A DNA stretch of 46,755 nucleotides from contig SXSS01000115.1 of the NCBI GenBank assembly GCA_005792145.1, positions 1-46,755 of the forward strand, in the 5' to 3' direction. This document shows, one piece after another, positions 32,718 through 40,455 of the stretch. The notes under the pieces are model-generated. The model was not told the origin of the DNA and made no database searches. It worked only from the letters and a program-made list of their open reading frames with translations. A program made the position numbers and the translations under genes. Every line of letters begins with the position of its first letter. Within the stretch, counting starts at the first letter, position 1. The stretch comes from Planctomycetia bacterium (GTDB taxonomy: Bacteria > Planctomycetota > Phycisphaerae > Phycisphaerales > SM1A02).

Positions 32718-33929
32718 GTGCGCACGCTGATCGTCCTATTGATTTTTCTCTCGGCGATGCCGGACACAATGGCCGCCCCCGTTGTCAGAGAACTCTTCAT
32801 GGATCGTTATGGCGCCAGTCCGGGCTTGGCTCAAATGTTCAATGGCATCAATTTACTTGGCGCATTCGCAGCGTTGCCGCTCTTATGGTTCCTGCGTGGC
32901 AAGAGCCATTCAGTTGCACTTGTGATTTGGGGATCGATCGCCGATGCGCTCTTGCTCGCAGCGATGGCGCTGCCACTTGGATTGGAATGGACACTCGTTG
33001 TGCGCGCGCTTGAAGGAGTGACCGATGTCATCGTCTTCGCAGCACTCTTCGACCTCGTTCGCCGTTCCTCGCGCGGATATGTCGGCGCTGGAATGGGAAT
33101 CGCATCGACTCCGCTTTTGATGGGACTTGGTTTTGGCGCGATGTTCGGCGGACTTGTCGTCCGTCAATCCGCGGGAGGAGCGTCAGCCAATTGGCTCTTT
33201 GGACTGTCTGCGGTTTTAAGCATTCTTGTCGCTGGAATTGCTTTTATCGTTCGCCGACGCTTTGAAGCAATCGAGCCTTCGGCTGATATTGACATTTCAA
33301 ATTCTGGGATGAATTTAAAATCCAACAGACAAGTTCGCGATCCGATGTGGCCTTCTCTTGCGATGACGTTTTCAGATCGTGCTACTGGAGGATTGATCAC
33401 AGGAACACTCCCGATTGCTTTATCGCAAGTCTTTGGATATTCACCACTCGTGCGTGGATTGTTGGTGGGCTTGCCGCTTTTATTGATGGCTCTTGGAACG
33501 GGTCCTGCAGGATGGCTCTGCGATCGGATTGGAAGTTTGCGCGTGCGGATTTTCGCAGGTGTGGCATACGCCGCATCTTTCGCATTGCTTTCCGTCGCGG
33601 GCGATCAAGCGATTCCACTGGGAATCGTGATGGTGATCATTGGAATATCCGCAAGCGCGCTCTTTTCCAGTTCAATCGCGTTGGTCATTCGATCTGGTCC
33701 AGCGACGATGGCGCTCGGCGCATTCAGAGGAGCGGGGGATCTTGGTTTCCTCAGTGGAACTGCATTCTCTGTGTTCTTGTTGTCTTCAATGGGTGGAGAG
33801 TCGCCCACATATTCAAATTACGCGGCAGTTCTCACTATTTTTGCAGGGTTTCACGCGCTCACCACATTGATCACAGGAGTCGCCTTGAAATTGTCCCGCA
33901 GCCGAAATGCGACAGTCGGCAATTTCTAA
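32718..33929 (+). CDS. Major facilitator superfamily transporter
   Basis: Inner-membrane carrier of about 403 residues with roughly twelve hydrophobic segments in two halves, separated by a polar loop (VRRRFEAIEPSADIDISN...). The loop between segments 2 and 3 reads WFLRGKSHS; in the second half GWLCDRIGSLRVR matches the MFS D-x-x-G-R/S-x-R motif. The substrate cannot be told. The start is uncertain: GTG at 32718 gives MRTLIVLLIFLSAMPDT; TTG at 32664 and GTG at 32688 are in frame. It diverges from scoA with about 40 bp between. It converges on the sigma-factor gene with a 29-bp gap. Confidence 0.85.
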   Translation: MRTLIVLLIFLSAMPDTMAAPVVRELFMDRYGASPGLAQMFNGINLLGAFAALPLLWFLRGKSHSVALVIWGSIADALLLAAMALPLGLEWTLVVRALEGVTDVIVFAALFDLVRRSSRGYVGAGMGIASTPLLMGLGFGAMFGGLVVRQSAGGASANWLFGLSAVLSILVAGIAFIVRRRFEAIEPSADIDISNSGMNLKSNRQVRDPMWPSLAMTFSDRATGGLITGTLPIALSQVFGYSPLVRGLLVGLPLLLMALGTGPAGWLCDRIGSLRVRIFAGVAYAASFALLSVAGDQAIPLGIVMVIIGISASALFSSSIALVIRSGPATMALGAFRGAGDLGFLSGTAFSVFLLSSMGGESPTYSNYAAVLTIFAGFHALTTLITGVALKLSRSRNATVGNF

Positions 33930-33936
33930 GGAACAA

Positions 33937-33960
33937 GACCTGACTTATCAAATTCGGGTC
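33937..33960. terminator. Weak bidirectional hairpin between convergent genes
   Basis: GACCTGA, a 10-nt loop, then TCGGGTC (7-bp stem with one G-U pair) fills the gap between the MFS gene and the sigma-factor gene. There is no T-run of note on either strand, so a terminator role is tentative. Confidence 0.3.
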
Positions 33961-35083
33961 AATTTGGCGTGCCGATGATTCCAGGAAGTGAGTGAGCCAT
34001 CGATGGATTCATAGAAACAAGTGCAAGGCGGATTTTTTCCAGTGCCTTGTTCTGAATTTGTCTCACACGTTCTTTGGTTACACCAAGAATCAGCCCGACT
34101 TGCTCAAGAGTCAGTTGAGAAGCGTCAACTGGTCGATCCAAACCATATCGATGGAAGATGACAGTTCGTTCGATGTCCGAAAGCCCTGCACGATCAGATT
34201 GAAAGAGATTTTTCACTTCACGGATGTCATCATTTTCACGAGCAGCTCGAGTGTCATTCGAGTGATCTGCGCGTTCGAGCTCGGGATCGAATTCGACTGG
34301 GAAGAATTGACGATGTTTCTGAGTCTTAATTCCAAGACGGCTGTATGCCTTCAGAATTGCGCGGCATCCATATGTTGAGAACTTGAAGCCACGACCGAAG
34401 TCGAACTTATCGACTGATCGCAAGAGAGCCATGTTTCCTTCGCTAATCAAATCTCCAAAGTCCAGGTCGGCAGATCGAACGCGCTTTGCCATCGCAAGGA
34501 CAAGAGCGAGATTCGTTTCGGCAATCTGCTTGCGAATTTTTTCGGCGATCGAATGCCAGCGAAGCATGTCTCGCGCGCTTTCGATTGTCATACCTTCGCG
34601 CGCGGCTTTGCGCTGCGTTCGAGCAACGCGGAATCGTGCGTAATTCAATTGAGCGAAAATGACGCGTTCTTGCGCGGCGGTCAGTACAAGAGACTTGGGC
34701 GGGCGAATGGTGCTACCGCTGGTAGAAGGTGTTCGTTCGTCGAGCAAGGGTTGGTACCAAGTGATATCTGGCTTGGCAATCACTGGAGCATCGGCGAAAA
34801 TTCTTTTCTCTGCTCCTGCACGCAGAAAATCTGGGCTTGAAACGAATTGAACTTTTTCTCGTTGGAAACCTTGAAGAATCGTTCGTTCTTCTGGAGTAAA
34901 GCTTCCAGTTGGCATCCGAGTGGAACCAAAGCTGATCGCATTCGTGGAGCGCCGAACCTTCAGAGTAGGAGCCGAATCTGAGGCTTGGGAGAGCAGTGAA
35001 ACGCGATGAGAGCTCAAAGCAGGGGTTCGCATCGTTGCAGGGCGTTTCTTCGGGAGTAACTTGATAGTGGCAGTATTTTTCAT
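33959..35083 (-). CDS. Divergent sigma-70 family RNA polymerase sigma factor
   Basis: Sigma factor of 374 residues. An unusual basic, Ser/Thr-rich N-terminal extension of about 130 residues precedes a region 1.2-like helix (LTAAQERVIFAQLNYARFRV). Region 2 runs about 186-255 with NLALVLAMAKRV, DLDFGDLISEGNMALLRSVDKFDF and RGFKFSTYGCRAILKAYSR. Region 4 runs about 300-352 with LSDIERTVIFHRYGL and LTLEQVGLILGVTKERVRQIQNKALEKIR. In primary sigmas region 2.3/2.4 reads FSTYATWWIRQAI; here the Trp-Trp pair is replaced by Cys-Arg. Region 3 is shortened. It is therefore an alternative (group 2/3-like) factor with its own promoter preference. Target genes are unknown; no anti-sigma gene is adjacent. Confidence 0.9.
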   Translation of the reverse strand: MKNTATIKLLPKKRPATMRTPALSSHRVSLLSQASDSAPTLKVRRSTNAISFGSTRMPTGSFTPEERTILQGFQREKVQFVSSPDFLRAGAEKRIFADAPVIAKPDITWYQPLLDERTPSTSGSTIRPPKSLVLTAAQERVIFAQLNYARFRVARTQRKAAREGMTIESARDMLRWHSIAEKIRKQIAETNLALVLAMAKRVRSADLDFGDLISEGNMALLRSVDKFDFGRGFKFSTYGCRAILKAYSRLGIKTQKHRQFFPVEFDPELERADHSNDTRAARENDDIREVKNLFQSDRAGLSDIERTVIFHRYGLDRPVDASQLTLEQVGLILGVTKERVRQIQNKALEKIRLALVSMNPSMAHSLPGIIGTPN

Positions 35084-35400
35084 TTCAATTCTTCAGAGCA
35101 AATCTTCAATGGGGATTCGTGGAAAACAGAACAGATGATCAACACTCCCACCACGAAGTGCAGCAACAAATCCATATACGCAGAAAATGGAAAGGTGTTC
35201 TAGGGACTTCAAAGAGATGCTGAGTAAATCGAAGAAATGACCTTTCAATTTCTTCGATAGCGTTACTTTGCTAAAGCTTTCGCATAAGGGGCGGAGCGAT
35301 AGAATTCGCTTTGAAATAGTCCAATAACTCTGTCGATAACAGCGGTTTACGACTTCAAGTAAGCAAAAAGTCTGGGCTGGAAAATGTCTCTTCGGGCGAC
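35084..35400. other. 317-bp intergenic region between ndk and the sigma-factor gene
   Basis: AT-richer than its surroundings, with no open frame of note. It lies downstream of ndk and upstream of the sigma gene, both minus strand, and contains an 11-bp perfect inverted repeat (35228-35258). Otherwise nothing recognisable. A long 5' leader for the sigma mRNA is possible. Confidence 0.5.
35228..35258. repeat. Perfect 11-bp inverted repeat
   Basis: ATCGAAGAAAT, a 9-nt loop, ATTTCTTCGAT. In RNA this gives an 11-bp stem of low GC. No T-run follows on the minus strand, so it is not a classic terminator. It may be an operator or a leader structure of the sigma-factor gene. Confidence 0.7.
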
Positions 35401-35871
35401 TTATTCCGCTTTGCCGGCGCTTGTGTCATACACCCAAGAATCTACTGCACGTGCATAATTCAAAACCTCGCCTGGCTTGAAAAAGAGCCCAAGTTCGCGC
35501 GCCGCGGCTTCGGGACTATCCGATCCATGCACGAGGTTGAATGAATTCGAGATTCCAAAGTCTCCACGGATCGTTCCCGCTGCGGCTTTCGATCCGAAGG
35601 TTGCGCCCATCAAGTTTCTGCAAACCGTGATCGCGCCAACACCGCGCAGCGCCATCACAACAACAGGCTCGCTGGTCATGAAGCGAACAAGCCCTGCATA
35701 AAAGCCTTTTCCCGCATGATCCTTGTAATGCTCGGCGGCAAGTTCCGCTGAAATCTTCATCATTTTCATTCCCACAACTTGCAGGCCTTTCTGCTCAAAG
35801 CGGGTCACGATAGATCCGATCAGGCATCTTTGAACGGCGTCCGGCTTGAGAATGATGAAAGTGGTTTCCAT
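35401..35871 (-). CDS. ndk: Nucleoside diphosphate kinase
   Basis: Balances NTP pools by phosphate transfer through a histidine intermediate. The 156 residues start METTFIILKPDAVQR. Family motifs are KGFYAGLVRFMTSEPVVVMAL, NLMGATFGSKAAAGTIRGDFG and the catalytic histidine in NLVHGSDSPE, followed by ELGLFF. The ATG at 35871 gives the standard start; the frame stays open 189 bp upstream, but that part is antisense to the topoisomerase gene start. It diverges from the topoisomerase VI operon with about 130 bp between the starts. Confidence 0.97.
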   Translation of the reverse strand: METTFIILKPDAVQRCLIGSIVTRFEQKGLQVVGMKMMKISAELAAEHYKDHAGKGFYAGLVRFMTSEPVVVMALRGVGAITVCRNLMGATFGSKAAAGTIRGDFGISNSFNLVHGSDSPEAAARELGLFFKPGEVLNYARAVDSWVYDTSAGKAE

Positions 35872-36002
35872 AGTGTGTTGTGCTTTCTTTCTAGTGAGGC
35901 GAATGAACGGGGGCGAATAGTAGCGATCAATCGGGAAAGTTGGCGAAAGAAAAGGTGAATGATTCGAACGATTGTCCAAGATCGGGTAATATCGAAACTG
36001 GC

Positions 36003-37850
36003 ATGGACGCCTCCCAACAAACCGATTCCAAAAAGTCATCCCCGCGGCGTCGCGGCGCAACCGCGGAGGAGATGTCCGAAAAGCAGCGGGAAATCTCTGT
36101 CAGCGAGTTTTTCGCAAAGAATCGCCATTTGCTGGGATTCGACAATCCGCGCAAGGCGCTGATGACCGCCGTCAAAGAAGCTGTCGACAATGCGCTCGAT
36201 GCTTGCGAAGAGGCGTGCATTCTGCCTCACATTTACATCGAACTTCTTCAGCGATCCGAGACACGCTTCAAGGTCACGATTCGCGATAACGGTCCCGGCA
36301 TCGTTCGCAAGCAAATCGAAAACATTTTCGGACGATTGCTTTATGGTTCAAAGTTTCATCGATTGAAGATGAGCCGTGGGCAACAGGGGATTGGAATTTC
36401 TGCGGCGGGAATGTACGGCTTGATGACAACTGGTCAGCCGGTGCTCATCATTTCAAAGATAAGCAAGAAAAAACCTGCGGTTGAAGTTCTTCTCAAGATG
36501 GATACATCTAAAAATCGCGCCGATGTGGTCAGCGAAACAGAGCATCCAGAAGATGATGGTCTTTTTCCAGATGGTCACGGCACGCAAGTTTCGATTGAAC
36601 TCGAAGGGCGATACCAACAAGGTCGACAATCCGTCGACGAATATCTTGATCAAACTGCGATCGCCAATCCGCACGCGCACTTCACATATGTCAATCCGAG
36701 CAATGAGACGATCGAGTTCAAGCGTGGAACGAACGAGCTTCCTCCTGAAGCAACTGAAATTCTTCCACATCCCAAGGGAATAGAACTCGGCACACTGATT
36801 CAGATGATCGAACGAACCGAGCGCACGCAAATCGGAGGATTCCTGCAGGAGGAGTTTTCGCGCGTTTCTCCCTCGGTTTCCAAGGATATTTGCGAACGCG
36901 CAGGAATCACCGGTCGCACTTGGGTGAAACAAATCGGTCATAAAGAAGCGGAAGCGATTTACAAAGCCATTCAAGATGCTCGCATTATGTCGCCGCCGAC
37001 GGACTGTCTTGTGCCCATTGGAACCAAGGCTCTGCTCTCGGGACTGCTGAAGGAAGTCAAAGCGGAATTTTTCACCGCATGCACCCGTCCCGCTGATGTC
37101 TATCGCGGTAATCCATTTCTCATCGAAGTTGGTCTTGCATTTGGCGGCGAACTTCCCAAGGACGAATTGATTCGCGTTATTCGTTTCGCCAATCGTGTGC
37201 CGTTGCTCTATCAACAAGCAGCGTGCGCATCATTCAAAGCAGTTCTCGAAACGAGTTGGAAAAATTATGGCGTCTCACAATCGCGTGGATCGCTCCCCGA
37301 CGGCCCCGTCGTGGTGATGGTGCATATGGCGAGCGTCTGGGTTCCTTTCACCAGCGAATCAAAAGAGGCCATCGCGGATTACGACGAGATTCGCAAGGAG
37401 ATGAAATTGGCGCTTCAAGAAGTTGGGCGCAAGTTGGGAATATATTTGCGTCGGCGTCAGCGCATGCGCAATGAAGGAGAAAGGCGCAGCATTTTCGAGC
37501 GTTATATCGGCGAAATTGCGCAAGCAACCGAAGCAATCACTGGAACATCCGCAAAGAAAATTTATGAATCATTACTGCGTGTCGCCAAGCGCAAGACTGA
37601 AGAGGCGGATGCGGTGTTGAACGATGAAGGCAAGCGTGTGCGCGATTCAGATCCATTTGGAAAGGATGATTCCGTTGTCATTCTTCCAGCACGCGTTGCG
37701 GTCACGCAGTCGGACTCGGATGACGATTTCAGCGACGACATAGATGAGGGATCTAGGAAAAGTTCATCAGCACCGGCCAAGACTCTGTTTGGTGATGAAG
37801 AAACGCCGAGCAAGAAGCCCAGCAAGAAGTCGTCTCGCAAGAAGGCATGA
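36003..37850 (+). CDS. top6B: DNA topoisomerase VI subunit B
   Basis: ATPase subunit of type IIB topoisomerase, here about 615 residues. The GHKL fold has the N-box EAVDNALDACEE, the DNGPGI motif and the glycine-rich lid GQQGIGISAAGMYG. A helix-two-turn-helix region (IQMIERTERTQIGGFLQEEF...VSKDICERAGI) and a transducer domain (LLSGLLKEVKAEFFTACTRPADVYRGNPFLIEVGLAFGG) follow. The last 70 or so residues form an acidic then Lys/Ser-rich tail (DDDFSDDIDEGS..., KKPSKKSSRKKA) not found in the archaeal protein. ATG at 36003 is preferred; an in-frame TTG at 35940 would add 21 residues. The A subunit follows 20 bp downstream. Confidence 0.93.
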   Translation: MDASQQTDSKKSSPRRRGATAEEMSEKQREISVSEFFAKNRHLLGFDNPRKALMTAVKEAVDNALDACEEACILPHIYIELLQRSETRFKVTIRDNGPGIVRKQIENIFGRLLYGSKFHRLKMSRGQQGIGISAAGMYGLMTTGQPVLIISKISKKKPAVEVLLKMDTSKNRADVVSETEHPEDDGLFPDGHGTQVSIELEGRYQQGRQSVDEYLDQTAIANPHAHFTYVNPSNETIEFKRGTNELPPEATEILPHPKGIELGTLIQMIERTERTQIGGFLQEEFSRVSPSVSKDICERAGITGRTWVKQIGHKEAEAIYKAIQDARIMSPPTDCLVPIGTKALLSGLLKEVKAEFFTACTRPADVYRGNPFLIEVGLAFGGELPKDELIRVIRFANRVPLLYQQAACASFKAVLETSWKNYGVSQSRGSLPDGPVVVMVHMASVWVPFTSESKEAIADYDEIRKEMKLALQEVGRKLGIYLRRRQRMRNEGERRSIFERYIGEIAQATEAITGTSAKKIYESLLRVAKRKTEEADAVLNDEGKRVRDSDPFGKDDSVVILPARVAVTQSDSDDDFSDDIDEGSRKSSSAPAKTLFGDEETPSKKPSKKSSRKKA

Positions 37851-37869
37851 ATAGAGAAGGACTCGATCA

Positions 37870-39045
37870 ATGGCGAAGAAACCCAAATCAACAGACCCAT
37901 CAACGCCCGCATCTTCGCCGCCCGCAAAGGTGAATCGGTCGGTGAGCAATCAAGCAACGCGCGAAAAAACTTTGGGGAAGATTCTCGACTTGGGTAAATC
38001 GGTGGCCAAGTCCGCGATTGCAGAGACCGATCCATTCGTTGATGTTCCAAGTCGAACGATGTCCAACACGACATACAACGAGGTGCGCAAATTGCTCCAG
38101 ATGGGCGATGCGACTCTGCGCCGAAATCTTTTCAATACTGGACAGGCGCGAAAATTTATGCAGATGGTGCTGCTTTCCAAGGGATGCAAAGACCTCCTTG
38201 AAGCCCAAAAAACGCTCAGTTTGCGCGGTATGTATTACATGAGCCTGCACACGATTGCCGGCACAAAGGAAAAGACATTCGATGGCCAGGAAGAATCCGA
38301 CGGCATCTTGGAAGACATCGAAGTGGCAATCGCAACGCTTCGCGAGAACCTGCATCTCTTCGCGAAGAAGCGCGGAACAATGGTTGGCAATATCACGGTG
38401 ATTGATAATGGAGATTCGATTGATTGTCGTCGGATGGGAACAGGTGGGTATGCGATTCCATCAATCTGCGAACCATCGGTGGTGCAGTTTGGAAAATGCG
38501 AAGCGAAATTTGTGTTGCACGTCGAAAAAGACACTGTCTGGAGTCGCTTCAACGAAGATCGATTCTGGGAAAAGCATAATTGCATTCTCACTGAAGGCAG
38601 CGGCCAACCTCCGCGTGGCGTTCGACGATTGCTCTATCGATTGAACAAGGAACTTGGGCTGCCGGTCTATTGCTTGCTTGATTGCGATCCGTGGGGGCAT
38701 TACATTTATTCCGTCATCAAACAGGGATCGATCAATCTTGCTTTCGAGAGCGAGCGTATGGCGATTCCTGATGCGAAATATCTTGGGATTCGATCTGGAG
38801 ATTTTGTGCGGTGCGAACTTTCGGATGATGTGAAGATTTCACTCAATGATCGTGATATCGAACGGGCGAAACAGATCGCGGAATATCCCTGGTTCATCAA
38901 AAAGAAGCACTGGCAGAAGGAAATCCAGCTGATGATCCGCAATGGTTTCAAGATGGAGGTGGAATCTCTGATCACAAAGGACATCTCCTATGTCACCGAG
39001 ACATATGTTCCAGAGAGACTCAAGGCGAAGGATTGGATTGACTGA
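37870..39045 (+). CDS. top6A: DNA topoisomerase VI subunit A (Spo11-like)
   Basis: DNA-cleaving subunit of topoisomerase VI, 391 residues. A winged-helix (5Y-CAP) region carries SLRGMYYMS, where Tyr122 or Tyr123 is the nucleophile. The Toprim domain has Glu219 in HVEKD and Asp271/Asp273 in LLDCDPWGHYIY, all needed for metal-dependent cleavage, then SERMAIPDAKYLG and the C-terminal DISYVTETYVPERLKAKDWI. A Lys/Ser/Pro-rich N-terminal extension of about 60 residues precedes the core. AGAAGGA lies upstream of its ATG, so it has a ribosome-binding site within the top6BA operon. All catalytic residues I can check are present, so it should be active. Confidence 0.94.
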   Translation: MAKKPKSTDPSTPASSPPAKVNRSVSNQATREKTLGKILDLGKSVAKSAIAETDPFVDVPSRTMSNTTYNEVRKLLQMGDATLRRNLFNTGQARKFMQMVLLSKGCKDLLEAQKTLSLRGMYYMSLHTIAGTKEKTFDGQEESDGILEDIEVAIATLRENLHLFAKKRGTMVGNITVIDNGDSIDCRRMGTGGYAIPSICEPSVVQFGKCEAKFVLHVEKDTVWSRFNEDRFWEKHNCILTEGSGQPPRGVRRLLYRLNKELGLPVYCLLDCDPWGHYIYSVIKQGSINLAFESERMAIPDAKYLGIRSGDFVRCELSDDVKISLNDRDIERAKQIAEYPWFIKKKHWQKEIQLMIRNGFKMEVESLITKDISYVTETYVPERLKAKDWID

Positions 39046-39081
39046 TTTGCGCGGTCGCTGAAAGTCCGTCGAAAGTTTCGC

Positions 39082-39924
39082 TTATGCAATCGACGGCAAC
39101 GAAATTCGAAAGTCACTTCCGCGTCCAACATCGCTGAAGACGCGAATTGCTCCGCCGTGTTCTTCCACAATGCGTCGTGCGACGGCCAAACCCAGACCGC
39201 TCCCACCTTTTTTCGAGGTGATGTACGGCCTGAAAATTTCCTCTTGAAGAGCTTCAGGAATTCCTGGTCCAGTGTCAATCACGTGAATTCCAACTTCTGG
39301 ATTCTGATTTCCAGCAAGAGGCAACTGTTCGACACGCAGAATGAGTTCACGTCGCGCGGGTGGCGAAATTGATTCCATCGCCTGCATCGAATTGAGCATG
39401 AGATTGAGAATTGCTTGCTTGAGCAAGCCTGCATCGACATTGGCCAGGACAGGTGTTGATGGCAAATCAACACGAAGCAGAACCCCCATCAACTGCGATT
39501 GAGGATGGACGAAATCTGTCAACTCTTCGACCAACTCGCGCAGGTCGCACCGCTGTCGATCCAATTGAACTCTGCCCGCAAATCGCAAGAAATCCTCGAG
39601 AATGTCCTTCAGTCGCCCAGTCTCTCGCGCAAGCGTGTCAACTTTGCGGATGAGTGGCTTGGATTCTTCTTCCGCGAGCGCGGAATCAATGACTCCTTCC
39701 CGCAAGAGTTGCGCGTTGAGCACCACGCTGGAAAGTGGATTCTTGATCTCATGGGCAAGCCCGCTGGTCATCGCGCCGATTTCGGCAAGTCGTTCTGCGG
39801 CGATCGCGCGTCGTTCGGCGACTTGTGCTTGTTCATTTCTTCGACGCAGCGCAATCACAAACACAAATGTGCAAAGTACAATTCCGAAGAACAGTCCTAC
39901 GAAAAAAGATGGGTTCGAAAACAC
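39082..39924 (-). CDS. Membrane-anchored sensor histidine kinase
   Basis: Protein of 280 residues with a single N-terminal membrane segment (about 7-26) and no periplasmic sensor domain. A short coiled coil leads to the H box GLAHEIKNPLSS (phospho-acceptor His58), the N box LKQAILNLMLNSMQAM, the G1 box DTGPGIP, the F region EIFRPYITSKKGGSGLGLAVARRI and a final HGG motif. The NtrB/HydH/ZraS type of H box suggests an NtrC-like partner. None is adjacent. It starts with GTG 21 bp after the cold-shock gene on the same strand, so the two may be co-transcribed. The signal is unknown. Confidence 0.93.
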   Translation of the reverse strand: MFSNPSFFVGLFFGIVLCTFVFVIALRRRNEQAQVAERRAIAAERLAEIGAMTSGLAHEIKNPLSSVVLNAQLLREGVIDSALAEEESKPLIRKVDTLARETGRLKDILEDFLRFAGRVQLDRQRCDLRELVEELTDFVHPQSQLMGVLLRVDLPSTPVLANVDAGLLKQAILNLMLNSMQAMESISPPARRELILRVEQLPLAGNQNPEVGIHVIDTGPGIPEALQEEIFRPYITSKKGGSGLGLAVARRIVEEHGGAIRVFSDVGRGSDFRISLPSIA

Positions 39925-39945
39925 GAGGGGGACGGTTGTCCTGGT

Positions 39946-40200
39946 TCAGGCAGTTGGAGCGGCGACACGCGCCGTTGCTCTTGCGGCTGTTGCGGCCCAA
40001 CCCTTCGATCCTGATTGCGCGCTGTATGTCACTTTCTCGCCATCACGCAAGGTTCGAAAACCTTGGTCTTGTTCGATCACGCTGAAGTGCACAAAAATAT
40101 CTTGACCTTGGGGACCAATGATGAATCCAAATCCTTTGCGGGCATCAAACCACTTGATGATTCCATCGACATTTACGAGTGTCTGCAAGTTTTCGGACAT
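39946..40200 (-). CDS. Cold-shock domain protein
   Basis: Small RNA-binding protein of 84 residues. The cold-shock domain carries GIIKWFDARKGFGFI (RNP1) and DIFVHFSVIE (RNP2). It has a ten-residue N-terminal extension and an Ala-rich C-terminal tail (AATAARATARVAAPTA) beyond the usual 66-70 residues. A strong ribosome-binding site (GGAGG, 5 nt before ATG) contrasts with many other starts in the window. It lies downstream of the pnp terminator, so it needs its own promoter. A 16-bp palindrome at 40292-40307 lies in its upstream region. Confidence 0.95.
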   Translation of the reverse strand: MSENLQTLVNVDGIIKWFDARKGFGFIIGPQGQDIFVHFSVIEQDQGFRTLRDGEKVTYSAQSGSKGWAATAARATARVAAPTA

Positions 40201-40291
40201 TTATGCCTCCGTCTAGTGATTCGCAAGAAAGACAAACGAAAAACGAACAAATGGAACATCACACTCAAACCCCTGAGTGCACAAACCTATG

Positions 40292-40307
40292 TTGATTGTG
40301 CAATCAA
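40292..40307. promoter_or_regulatory. 16-bp palindrome upstream of the cold-shock gene
   Basis: TTGATTG, 2-nt spacer, CAATCAA: perfect 7-bp arms, about 90 bp before the csp ATG and after the pnp terminator. The size and symmetry fit a dimeric repressor or activator site, but no regulator is known. Confidence 0.35.
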
Positions 40308-40353
40308 AATCGGCATTGTGCAAGAGAACCCCCAAAAGATTTTTCTTTTCAAT

Positions 40354-40388
40354 GAAAAAGGGGGCTTGACCGCTTGGTCGAAGCCCCC
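40354..40388 (-). terminator. Intrinsic terminator after pnp
   Basis: On the minus strand GGGGGCTTCGACC, a 4-nt loop and GGTCAAGCCCCC form a 12-bp stem with one bulged base, followed directly by TTTTTC. It lies about 70 nt after the pnp stop codon and would end the rpsO-pnp transcript before csp. It is the clearest rho-independent terminator in the window. Confidence 0.9.
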
Positions 40389-40455
40389 GTTCGTCGATCT
40401 TCTGGCCAATCGAGGGGATCGCGTCTGAGTTCACAAGTGGCTATTCATTAGCCAT

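Noticed and set aside
36003-39045. Topoisomerase VI as a sign that the contig is archaeal
   Set aside because: All other genes (rpsO-pnp, sigma-70 factor, gsp operon, recJ, dapA, ppk) are bacterial, and base composition does not change.
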